38,855 nt of DNA, taken from Clostridia bacterium. GTDB taxonomy: Bacteria > Bacillota_A > Clostridia > Monoglobales > Monoglobaceae. Positions 17,770-25,784 of this stretch are shown piece after piece. How positions within the stretch are numbered: the first letter of the stretch is position 1; every line of letters starts with the position of its first letter. Made by a program: the position numbers and the translations under genes. Location: the NCBI GenBank assembly GCA_017436135.1, contig JAFSDQ010000001.1:1-38855 (forward strand), given 5' to 3'. Under the pieces are notes generated by a model. It searched no databases. It was not told where the DNA came from and was given only the letters and a program-made list of their open reading frames with translations.

Positions 17770-19498
17770 ATTACTTACATTATTTGTGGCATTTGCAATG
17801 ATTACAACCTTCTGCTCTTCGGCAGTTGCTGCCGCAAACACTGATATAATTGCCCGTATGCAATCCGATTCTGTAAGCGGCGGCTATGTTGTTTCGGGCA
17901 GTCTAAACGGTGAAAGAGAAAATCTTTATGTTTCGTTAGAAGTCAAGGACAGCGTAAATAAAACCGTTTATATTGACCAGATGCTGGTTAGCGGCAATAC
18001 CTTTACTTTCCCTGCGCTTAAGCTGCATCCTAAAAATGCCAGCGGCACATACAAGGTATTTGTCTATGGGGAGGATTTGGGTACTGCAGATATGATGACC
18101 TTTGAATTCAAGGGGGCTCTTGACCAAATACGTGCCCTGATTGAATTGAACAAGGCGGACACCGCTGAAGAGGTCCGTTCTGTGCTTGAGAGCACCGACC
18201 CGAAGTATTCTGATGCTCTTCCCATTGATATGACAGACTACAATAGCCTGACTTCGGACAGCAAGGATGTAGTCGGCAGGTTTTTCGCAATAAAAACATA
18301 CCCGACACTTACATCAATCCCTGACGGATATGTAGTGACCGATTCAGATATTGAAGCCCTGATTAAAAGTATGAACGAGGTTTCTAAAGGCTGGAATAAT
18401 GTTTTCTGCGCTGCAAAATTCAACGATATTTCAAGTGCACAAGCACTCTCTGAATGGATAACGAATTATAAGCATATCTATGATGCAGACAATCCCGACA
18501 CCGATGATGTAAACGAAAATGAGCTGTATAAGCTTGTGAAGGATTGCTTTGGCGAAGCGACGTTTTTGACCAAGGTAAAGGCTTACCCCACAGTATATAA
18601 TCAGGAGGAGGCAACTGCTGCTTTGCTGGAGGCGGCTGCACTGACTATAGTAAAAAATAATCACTATACGGAAGTAAAAAGATTGTATGATAACTTCCCC
18701 GAAGTATTCGGGATAAACACTTCCAATTTAGCAAAGGTTTTAAGAAAGATAGGAAGCGATGAAGAAGGTGCACTGTATACCTCTGCCAAAGGAGATTATG
18801 CTTCATATACGGCGGCAGGCAACAGATTCAACCAGTTGTTAGAGGGCTATTTGTCAGACGACGATGAAGGCGGCGGATACACCGGAGGCGGTGGAGGCGG
18901 CGGAGGAGGCAGATATAATACTGTTGTTCAAGACCCGATTACCACGCAGACCGAAGATACAGATGATATGCCCTTCCCTGATATGGCAGGTGCTCTCTGG
19001 GCAAACGAAGCAGTTACGGCATTAAAGCAAAGAAACATTATTTGCGGCGACGAATACGGCAACTTTAATCCCGATAACAATGTGACAAGGGCAGAATTTA
19101 TTAAGATGGCTGTACTTGCGACAGGCATTGAACTTGCAGACACAACGGACAGCTTCAGCGATGTTTCGCCATATGATTGGTTTTATACCTATGTAAATGC
19201 GGCAAAGGCAGAGAGTTTGATTATCGGAGATGATAACAATCTTTTCAGACCGTATGAGCTTATCTCTCGTCAGGATATGGCTGTCATCTTATACAGAGCT
19301 TATGGGGCAGACAGCGCAGAAAAACTTGCACTGCCGTTTGCGGACAGAAGTGATATAAGCGACTATGCAACAGAAGCGGTTGCGTATTTTTACAGCAAGG
19401 GCATTGTAAAGGGTGTCGGCGATAACATATTTGCTCCTCTTGACAATGCGACACGTGCAGAAGCAGCACAAATGATTTACAACACTTTTATGAAATGA
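17759..19498 (+). CDS. SLH-domain cell-surface protein with poly-glycine linker
   Basis: The protein has 579 residues. The ATG at 17759 lies inside the end of the previous gene, and GGGGTGAT at 17747-17754 serves as RBS, so the two are probably translationally coupled; an in-frame GTG at 17750 overlaps the RBS and is rejected. Signal peptide 1-25. Residues ~27-120 are beta-rich, ~130-365 look helical, and a Gly-rich linker (nt ~18869-18915) separates these from three C-terminal SLH domains (~406-455, ~466-515, ~525-576; TRAEFIKMAVLATG, SRQDMAVILYRAYG, TRAEAAQMIYNTFMK). Three SLH domains are the standard wall anchor, so this is the operon's best anchoring candidate. It could tether the four proteins that lack SLH domains (inference). 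Confidence 0.85.
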   Translation: MKNRLLTLFVAFAMITTFCSSAVAAANTDIIARMQSDSVSGGYVVSGSLNGERENLYVSLEVKDSVNKTVYIDQMLVSGNTFTFPALKLHPKNASGTYKVFVYGEDLGTADMMTFEFKGALDQIRALIELNKADTAEEVRSVLESTDPKYSDALPIDMTDYNSLTSDSKDVVGRFFAIKTYPTLTSIPDGYVVTDSDIEALIKSMNEVSKGWNNVFCAAKFNDISSAQALSEWITNYKHIYDADNPDTDDVNENELYKLVKDCFGEATFLTKVKAYPTVYNQEEATAALLEAAALTIVKNNHYTEVKRLYDNFPEVFGINTSNLAKVLRKIGSDEEGALYTSAKGDYASYTAAGNRFNQLLEGYLSDDDEGGGYTGGGGGGGGGRYNTVVQDPITTQTEDTDDMPFPDMAGALWANEAVTALKQRNIICGDEYGNFNPDNNVTRAEFIKMAVLATGIELADTTDSFSDVSPYDWFYTYVNAAKAESLIIGDDNNLFRPYELISRQDMAVILYRAYGADSAEKLALPFADRSDISDYATEAVAYFYSKGIVKGVGDNIFAPLDNATRAEAAQMIYNTFMK

Positions 19499-19520
19499 TT
19501 GTAAAAGTTTATTCGTGCTA

Positions 19521-19560
19521 AAGCGGTAATTCGAAAATATAATTGCTCGGATTACCGCTT
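19521..19560 (+). terminator. Hairpin at end of surface operon
   Basis: AAGCGGTAAT (19521-19530) pairs perfectly with ATTACCGCTT (19551-19560) around a 20-nt loop. No T-tract follows, so termination may be partial or the structure may protect the operon's 3' end. Confidence 0.45.
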
Positions 19561-19606
19561 GCTTTGCGACAGTTTGTAAATGCTAAAATATAAACGGGGG
19601 ATTAAA

Positions 19607-20338
19607 ATGATAAGGGTAACTATATTTAACGAAAATTGGCACGAAGTATTTCAGGAAGAAGTAAGAAAGCTTTATCCCGATGGTATGCATGGTGCAATCA
19701 AAGATTTTTTGGGTAAAAATGATGATATAGAAGTACAGTGCGTAACAATGTATAATGATAAAGGGGAAATGGATGCAACCTGCGGAATCACAGATGAGCT
19801 TTTGGAAAACACCGATGTTTTAATATGGTGGAGCCATGGAAAATATATAGATGTAGCAGACGAAACGGTACAAAAGGTTTGCAAGGCGGTAAACTGTGGT
19901 ATGGGTGCAATATTTCTCCATTCTGCCCATATTTCAAAGCCGTTTTCCAGGCTGATGGGCACAACCTGTTATCTGTCCTGGCGTGAAGACGGCAATGAAA
20001 GACTGTGGAATATTTGCCCATCGCATCCGATTATGCAAGGCGTAGGCGAGTATTTTGATTTAAAGCCCGAGGAGGTTTATGCAGAACCGTTTGATGTTCC
20101 TGCACCCGAGGAGCTTTTGATGATAGGTGCTTATGCTACTTGCGAGGTGTTCAGAAGTGCCTGCACCTACCAAAGAGGCAACGGAAGAATATTTTATTTC
20201 CAGCCGGGGCACGAATCGTATCCTACATTTTATAACGAAAATGTTCAGAAGATTATTACAAACGCAGTTCGATGGGTGGCACCGACATACAGATTTAAAG
20301 AGCGTTTATGCCCTGAAATTTTTCCAATAGAATTATAA
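19607..20338 (+). CDS. ThuA-like (trehalose utilization) family protein
   Basis: The protein has 243 residues from the ATG at 19607, 6 nt after GGGGG; the frame is open upstream but has no RBS there. It matches ThuA-like proteins, which have a class I glutamine-amidotransferase-like fold: IRVTIFNENWHE, LLENTDVLIWWSHGKY, GMGAIFLHSAHISKPFSRLM, HPIMQGVGEYFDL and GRIFYFQPGHESYPTF near the end. There is no signal peptide, so it is cytosolic. Known members occur with sugar oxidoreductases and their biochemical role is poorly defined. It precedes a Gfo/Idh/MocA gene by 404 bp. A TGCTAAAAT extended -10-like sequence at 19581-19589 may give it its own weak promoter. Confidence 0.8.
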   Translation: MIRVTIFNENWHEVFQEEVRKLYPDGMHGAIKDFLGKNDDIEVQCVTMYNDKGEMDATCGITDELLENTDVLIWWSHGKYIDVADETVQKVCKAVNCGMGAIFLHSAHISKPFSRLMGTTCYLSWREDGNERLWNICPSHPIMQGVGEYFDLKPEEVYAEPFDVPAPEELLMIGAYATCEVFRSACTYQRGNGRIFYFQPGHESYPTFYNENVQKIITNAVRWVAPTYRFKERLCPEIFPIEL

Positions 20339-20346
20339 TATTTATG

Positions 20347-20371
20347 GTGTGCTTTTGAGAAAATTGCACAC
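20347..20371 (+). terminator. Hairpin after ThuA-like gene
   Basis: GTGTGC (20347-20352) pairs with GCACAC (20366-20371) around a 13-nt loop that itself has TTTT and AAAA. An A-rich tail follows, not a T-tract, so terminator activity on the plus strand is doubtful. Confidence 0.3.
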
Positions 20372-20385
20372 AAAATAAATTACAA

Positions 20386-20414
20386 TTGACAGATAGTTTA
20401 ATGTGCAATACAAT
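20386..20414 (+). promoter_or_regulatory. Sigma-A promoter, distal
   Basis: TTGACA (20386-20391), 17-nt spacer, TACAAT (20409-20414). This is a near-consensus vegetative promoter. Transcription would start near 20421 and give a leader of about 320 nt before the oxidoreductase gene. Confidence 0.7.
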
Positions 20415-20481
20415 ATAAGGAAACATAAAGCTTGAATGAATTTGATTTGAATTTATAAAAGGTCCTGTCCTTCAGATAAAG

Positions 20482-20502
20482 TGATAAAGTTGCCATTTAT
20501 CA
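20482..20502. promoter_or_regulatory. Perfect dyad TGATAAA-N7-TTTATCA
   Basis: The dyad lies in the leader about 60 nt downstream of the distal promoter's expected start. It could be a roadblock operator or a leader hairpin. No regulator can be assigned from the sequence. Confidence 0.35.
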
Positions 20503-20623
20503 GGATGTATATAGGGAAACTATTATGATTGTATGGTGGGATTTTAAAATAAGTATACATAAGCTTTTCTCTGTTTCTGTGAAATATTGTTATATAAATA
20601 TGGGCTAATATGGGCTATTGTTA

Positions 20624-20653
20624 TTGAGTCACTTATATTTCTTATGATATAAT
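20624..20653 (+). promoter_or_regulatory. Sigma-A promoter with extended -10, proximal
   Basis: TTGAGT (20624-20629), 18-nt spacer, TATAAT (20648-20653) preceded by TGA (extended -10). The expected start near 20660 leaves an ~83-nt leader before the oxidoreductase gene. Likely the main promoter of the Gfo/GH3/GH94 genes. Confidence 0.65.
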
Positions 20654-20742
20654 CATATTGTATAGAATTAAACATGTCAATAATTTTGTTAAAAATTTGA
20701 TGAATGTAATACTTTTAAAGTAGATGAAAGGAGAACAAAATT

Positions 20743-21819
20743 ATGGATAAAAAGCTGAAGGTTGCAGTTATTGGAAACGGTGGCATAGCTAAATCCTGTC
20801 ACTTACCCGGCTGGGCAAATATTGAAAATGCCGAGGTTGTTGCAGTTTGCGATGTTATCAAAGAAAGAGCAGAAGCTGCAGCTGAAAAGTATAATATTTC
20901 GCAGGCTTATACTGATTACAAGGATGTTTTGGCGATAGATGGGCTCGATGCAATAGATATTTGTACACCTAACTATTACCACTCTATCATAGCTTGCGAA
21001 GCACTTGAAAAGGGCATTCATGTATTTTGCGAGAAGCCCGATGCTGTCAGCGTTGAAGAGGCAGAAAAAATGAAAGCGGCAGCAGAAAAAAGCGGCAAGG
21101 TGTTAATGGTTATGAGAAATAATCGTTACTGGCTGACATCTGAATTCTTGAAGAAGTATATTGAAGAAGGCAAGATGGGTGAGATTTATACTGCACGCTG
21201 CGGCTGGCGCAGACGCAGAGGTATCCCGGGACGAGGAGGCTGGTTTACAACAAAAGAGCTTTCGGGCGGCGGACCTCTCATCGACCTCGGTGTACATATG
21301 ATTGACCTTGCTATGTGGTTAATGGGCAATCCTGTCCCCGTTGCAGTAAGTGGCTGTACATATAACAAGTTTGCAAATTCCGAAGAGATAAGCGATTCTG
21401 AAAATTCAAAATATGGCGATAAAAACGCAGACGGAACGTTCGATGTTGAAGATTTGGCAATGGGCTTTATCAGATTTGATAACGGTGCTTGTATGCAGAT
21501 TGAATTTTCATGGGCATCAAACGTTGAAAAGGAAAAATTCTTTGTCGAGCTGCGTGGCGACAAGGCAGGTTCAAGTTGGTCAAGTGATGACCAGAAGCTC
21601 AAGATATATACCGAAGAATGCGGAGCAACTGTTGATTATATTCCCAATATTGCAAATGAAAACGGAGTTCAGATTCACGAAGCTAACCTCAGACACTTTA
21701 CGGATGTCGTGCTCAATGGAGCAGAGCCTATGTTTGTTCCCGAGCAGGGCGTTAATATGATAAAAATTCTTGAGGCAATGTATAAGTCGGCAGAGGAAGG
21801 TAGAGAAATCCGCCTGTAA
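20743..21819 (+). CDS. Gfo/Idh/MocA-family NAD(P)-dependent oxidoreductase
   Basis: The protein has 358 residues after AAAGGAG. The N-terminal Rossmann domain begins KVAVIGNGGIAKSCHLPGW, and the family signature Glu-Lys-Pro is at residues 97-99 (HVFCEKPDAVSVEEAEKM). The C-terminal sheet domain contains GGGPLIDLGVHMIDLAMWLM, with the conserved Asp and His of the active site. Family members oxidise or epimerise sugars, sugar acids, inositols or nucleotide sugars; the exact substrate cannot be read from sequence. No signal peptide. It leads a run with the GH3 and GH94 genes (46 nt, then 3 nt gaps), which points to a free or phosphorylated monosaccharide released by those enzymes (inference). Confidence 0.88.
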   Translation: MDKKLKVAVIGNGGIAKSCHLPGWANIENAEVVAVCDVIKERAEAAAEKYNISQAYTDYKDVLAIDGLDAIDICTPNYYHSIIACEALEKGIHVFCEKPDAVSVEEAEKMKAAAEKSGKVLMVMRNNRYWLTSEFLKKYIEEGKMGEIYTARCGWRRRRGIPGRGGWFTTKELSGGGPLIDLGVHMIDLAMWLMGNPVPVAVSGCTYNKFANSEEISDSENSKYGDKNADGTFDVEDLAMGFIRFDNGACMQIEFSWASNVEKEKFFVELRGDKAGSSWSSDDQKLKIYTEECGATVDYIPNIANENGVQIHEANLRHFTDVVLNGAEPMFVPEQGVNMIKILEAMYKSAEEGREIRL

Positions 21820-21865
21820 GGCAGTATGGTTTTAAAATATATTTATACAAAAGGAGAATTCTACT

Positions 21866-23416
21866 ATGACACTCAGAGAAAAAATATTGAAAACATTTAT
21901 AGTAACAATTCGTGAGATAAATTCTCACGGCGGACCGGAGGAATTTTTTAAAAAGTATCCCGTCGGCGGTATGTACTACGGCGAAGCAGACGGCTTTCGT
22001 GATAAAGAAGGCAAGCTGATGGGCAGTCAGCTTGATTTGGATACACTGAACGAATGTAAAAAGTATTCACCCAATAAGCTGCTTGTTTGTGCGGACGGTG
22101 CGTCGGTGCGAGGACAGAAAATAAGGGTGGGCGGCAACGAGTCGCTCGGTGCATCTCAAAATTTAGAGGATGCATATAACTGGGGAAAGACAATCGGTAT
22201 GCAGATGAATGATAAGGGTGTTGACTGGGTACTCGGACCTATTATTGATATGTGTTTTGACCCGCTTATGTATCTTACTACAACAAGCGACAATCCCGAA
22301 GTTATAGTCAAGATTTACCGCGAGGTTGTAAGAGGAATACAGGACCAGGGTGTATGTGCTACTTTGAAACACTTTCCCGGTTTGGGCACATATTTTGTTA
22401 ATATGCATATTGCGCCCGGTTCTAATAAGTTAGACTTCGACGAATGGATGAAAACCTACGGTTATACATACAAAGAGTTGTTCAAGGAAAATGTTATGAG
22501 TGTTATGACAACTCATGTTACTCTGAAATCCTATGACCCGGATGGCGACAACGGATTTTATCCTATTGCCACCTTCTCCAAAAAGCTTACTACTGACTTG
22601 CTTAAGGGCGAGCTCGGCTTTGAGGGTGCAGTTGTTACTGATGCGCTTATTATGGGTGGTAACGGTACAGGCGACCAGATTGCCGAAATGGTGCAGACAT
22701 TTAAAGCAGGTGCAGATTTGCTCCTTTGGCCCCCCGTTGAAGCAGCAGAGGCAATCGAGAAGGCTATTTTAGACGGCGAAATCCCCATGAGCAGATTAGA
22801 CGATGCTCTTGCAAGAATAGAAAAAATGGAAAACTTCCGTAACAAGGCTCTTGAAGAGCACAGCTATGATGAGCCTGATGCGGAGTTTGCGGATAACACA
22901 ATGCTTCAGGTTGCGGAGCACGGTATCTGTTGCCTTCGCAATAATATCGGACTTTTACCGATTGCACCCGAAAAGTATAAAAAGGTGCTCATCGTTGAGG
23001 TAACTGACAATGACAGAACTTCGGCACAGCTTTTAAAAGAAGAGCTTGAAAAATACGGAATGGAAGCAGATGTGCGCAGAGATGTATTTGAGGCATTCTC
23101 GCTGGTTTGCTGGCAGACCGAAACCGATGCAATAGCAAAAGATTATGACCTTGTAATCTTTAATGTAAATTGCTCATTCGTTGCAGAGTGGAGCGATGCA
23201 CATATGATGATATGGGGGTCGCATCAGTTCGATAAGAAGAACAAGATTATTGTAAACTATGGCTCGCCATACTTTGCATCAGAGTTTTTCCCCGAAGACC
23301 CCACCTTTATCGAAATGAATACAGGCGCTACAAAGGAAACGGTAAAAATGCTTGTTGACAGAATTATGGGCAAAGCGGAGTTTACAGGAATGAGTCTTTT
23401 TTCAAAGGAGAAATAA
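21866..23416 (+). CDS. GH3 N-terminal-domain glycosidase, NagZ-like
   Basis: The protein has 516 residues and no signal peptide (cytosolic). It follows the GH3 TIM barrel: VDWVLGPIIDMCFDP (~119-133), KHFPG at 168-172, and the expected nucleophile Asp259 in GFEGAVVTDALIMGG. Residues ~335-516 form the C-terminal alpha/beta domain. KHFPG-LGTYFVNMH aligns with the NagZ loop KHFPG-HGDVSTDSH that carries an Asp-His acid/base dyad. Here His181 is kept but the Asp position is Asn179. NagZ-type GH3 enzymes act on beta-N-acetylglucosaminides and some are phosphorylases (family knowledge). The cluster suggests a dietary or wall oligosaccharide. A GH3 beta-glucosidase role remains possible. Confidence 0.82.
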   Translation: MTLREKILKTFIVTIREINSHGGPEEFFKKYPVGGMYYGEADGFRDKEGKLMGSQLDLDTLNECKKYSPNKLLVCADGASVRGQKIRVGGNESLGASQNLEDAYNWGKTIGMQMNDKGVDWVLGPIIDMCFDPLMYLTTTSDNPEVIVKIYREVVRGIQDQGVCATLKHFPGLGTYFVNMHIAPGSNKLDFDEWMKTYGYTYKELFKENVMSVMTTHVTLKSYDPDGDNGFYPIATFSKKLTTDLLKGELGFEGAVVTDALIMGGNGTGDQIAEMVQTFKAGADLLLWPPVEAAEAIEKAILDGEIPMSRLDDALARIEKMENFRNKALEEHSYDEPDAEFADNTMLQVAEHGICCLRNNIGLLPIAPEKYKKVLIVEVTDNDRTSAQLLKEELEKYGMEADVRRDVFEAFSLVCWQTETDAIAKDYDLVIFNVNCSFVAEWSDAHMMIWGSHQFDKKNKIIVNYGSPYFASEFFPEDPTFIEMNTGATKETVKMLVDRIMGKAEFTGMSLFSKEK

Positions 23417-23419
23417 GTA

Positions 23420-25699
23420 ATGTATCAGTTCAATAACGAAAAAAGAGAAATAACAATAAAGAAATCAAATCCGCCGACGCCATGGATGAACTACCTGTCA
23501 AACGGAACATTCCATACAATGATGAGTCAGGCAGGGGGCGGCGTTGCGTTCTATAAATCGCCCCAGATATGGAGAATAAATCACTATAGGTTTTTCCATC
23601 TCCCAACCGACAGAAGCGGATTTTATGCATACATAAAGGATGGGGATTCTGTATGGTGTCCAACGGCAGAGCCAACAAAGGACAGACCTGAAAAATGGCA
23701 GGCAACTCACGGAATGGGATATACGAGATTTGAAGCCGAGAGAAAAGGACTTTCTGTTACAGCGACATATTTTGTGGGTAAATATGAAAACTGTCTTATC
23801 TGGAATTTAAAGTTTAAGTCGGATACTGACAGAAAAATCAAGCTCTTCCCCTATGTAGAGCTTGGAATGATGGAATTTATGCGCGAACTTCAATGGCAGT
23901 GCTACAGCAAGCATCAGCTTGAGTGCTATAATATGGATGACATTTTGGTATATGAATATGGCGTAGAGGACCAGCCAAAGCCTGACGAAACCCCGCTTGT
24001 GTACTTTGCAGCAAATCAGAAAGTCAGCGGTTTTGATTGTGACAGAGATGAGTTTATCGGCGGTTACAGAAGTGAAGAAAATCCGCAGAGAGTAGAGCAG
24101 GGCAAATGCACAAACTCAACAATGTTCGGTGGTGACCCTTGCTTTGCCCTTGAGATAGAAGTTGATTTAAAAGCAGGCGAGGAGAAAGTTGTAAACATAT
24201 TCCTCGGTACTGCTATGACCGAAGAAGATATTAAAAAGTCTGTCGATCATTGCAGAGAGGCTGATTTTGTTGATAAATCTTTTGCGGGCTTAAAAGAGCA
24301 TTGGAACGAACATTTGTCCAAATTCCAGGCAGAGCTGCCCGACAAGGATGCAGAAACAATGGTTAATATCTGGAACCCGTATCAGGCGGAGAGAAACTTC
24401 CAGTTCTCAAGAAATATCAGCTACTATGCAACGGGTACGTTCAGGGGCTTTGGAGTAAGAGATACTGCACAGGATATACTTTCAATGATTCCCTTTGATT
24501 TGCGCAGAGCAAAAAATCAGCTGAACCTGCTCCTTACCCAGCAGTATAATGACGGACACTCAAACCACTATTTCTTCCCGAATGAGGGGTGGGAGCCTGT
24601 AACGGGAATACGTTCGGATAACCACCTTTGGTTTATTATGACGGCATACAATATCGTTATGGAGGAAGGAAGCCTTGACTATCTTGACGAGGTTGTCACC
24701 TACTATGACGGAGGGGAAGGAACTGTCTGGGAACACATAAAGAAGTCGATAGACTACACAGAGAGTCAGCTTGGCGAAAACGGATTTCCGCTTATGCTTG
24801 CGTCTGACTGGAATGATATGCTTTCAAGAGTTTGCAGAGAGGGCAAGGGTGAGAGCATCTGGACAGGAATGCAGTTTGGAACAGTTCTGCGACAGATAGC
24901 AGAGCTTGCAAGATTAAAGGGTGAAGATGACTCGAAGTTTAATAAACTTTACGCAGACCAGAAGAAACGAGTGAACGAGATAGCTTGGGACGGCGAATGG
25001 TTTATACGTTGTATAACTGATAATGGCAGATTTATCGGCGCTGAAAAAGAATCGCAGGCAAAAATATGGCTCAACTCTCAAAGCTGGTCGGTACTCTCGG
25101 GGCTTGGTGACGAGGATAAGCAGATAAAAGCAATGGACAGTGTAAAAAAATACCTCAACACAGAGCTCGGCATAAAGAAAATTCATCCGTCAATGACAAA
25201 TGATTATCCAAACAAAGAAGTCCCTCTCTCTTATGAGAAGCCGGGTTGCAGTGAAAACGGCTCGATATTCTGCCACGCAAACACATGGGCAATTATTGCC
25301 GAATGTATGCTTGGAAGAGCTGACAGAGCATATCACTACTATCATCAGCTTTTGCCTATGATAGCGCAAAAGAAAGCGGGAGAATGGAGATATAAGGCAG
25401 AGCCTTATGTATATTCCTCAAATATATTCGGACCTGAAAGTGATAAGTTTGGCCTTGCAAATGTATCGTGGCTATCGGGAACTGCATCCTGGATGTATAT
25501 AGCTGTAACACAGTATATGCTCGGCATCAAGCCCAGATTTGACGGGCTTGAAATAAATTCGTGCCTTGCAGAGGAAATGCTTCCTGCAAAAATCACCCGT
25601 GAATTCAGAGGTGTTAAGTACAACATTACCATTACTCAAAACAAAAAGGTGCTTGTGCCCTTTGATGACAGTAAAAAAGAAGTTGACATTGTGGTTTAA
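23420..25699 (+). CDS. GH94 glycoside phosphorylase (cellobiose/chitobiose phosphorylase-like)
   Basis: The protein has 759 residues, close to the usual ~800. The N-terminal beta-sandwich domain (to ~280) leads into an (alpha/alpha)6 barrel with the catalytic motif DWND at 463-466 (LASDWNDMLSRVCREGKGES) and the phosphate-site region near WLSGTASWMYIAVTQYMLG. GH94 enzymes use phosphate to cleave beta-linked gluco- or chito-oligosaccharides, giving a sugar 1-phosphate and saving ATP. Specificity (cellobiose, cellodextrin, chitobiose, laminaribiose and others) cannot be fixed by eye. No signal peptide. It starts 3 nt after the GH3 stop, with its AAAGGAG inside the GH3 3' end, so the two are translationally coupled. 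Confidence 0.9.
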   Translation: MYQFNNEKREITIKKSNPPTPWMNYLSNGTFHTMMSQAGGGVAFYKSPQIWRINHYRFFHLPTDRSGFYAYIKDGDSVWCPTAEPTKDRPEKWQATHGMGYTRFEAERKGLSVTATYFVGKYENCLIWNLKFKSDTDRKIKLFPYVELGMMEFMRELQWQCYSKHQLECYNMDDILVYEYGVEDQPKPDETPLVYFAANQKVSGFDCDRDEFIGGYRSEENPQRVEQGKCTNSTMFGGDPCFALEIEVDLKAGEEKVVNIFLGTAMTEEDIKKSVDHCREADFVDKSFAGLKEHWNEHLSKFQAELPDKDAETMVNIWNPYQAERNFQFSRNISYYATGTFRGFGVRDTAQDILSMIPFDLRRAKNQLNLLLTQQYNDGHSNHYFFPNEGWEPVTGIRSDNHLWFIMTAYNIVMEEGSLDYLDEVVTYYDGGEGTVWEHIKKSIDYTESQLGENGFPLMLASDWNDMLSRVCREGKGESIWTGMQFGTVLRQIAELARLKGEDDSKFNKLYADQKKRVNEIAWDGEWFIRCITDNGRFIGAEKESQAKIWLNSQSWSVLSGLGDEDKQIKAMDSVKKYLNTELGIKKIHPSMTNDYPNKEVPLSYEKPGCSENGSIFCHANTWAIIAECMLGRADRAYHYYHQLLPMIAQKKAGEWRYKAEPYVYSSNIFGPESDKFGLANVSWLSGTASWMYIAVTQYMLGIKPRFDGLEINSCLAEEMLPAKITREFRGVKYNITITQNKKVLVPFDDSKKEVDIVV

Positions 25700-25784
25700 T
25701 ATAAAGCCATAAAGAACAGGAAGTAATAATTATATTTATATGGATGAAAGGACAAACAAAAAATAGATTATTGGAGGTAAAATT

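Larger units (their letters stand above)
20339..20742. other. Intergenic leader region of the sugar gene cluster
   Basis: No gene is visible in these 404 bp. The region holds a hairpin after the ThuA-like gene, two promoter-like sites and a perfect small dyad, annotated separately. A tandem TATGGGCTAA/TATGGGCTAT lies at about 20600-20620, just ahead of the second promoter. Confidence 0.6.
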
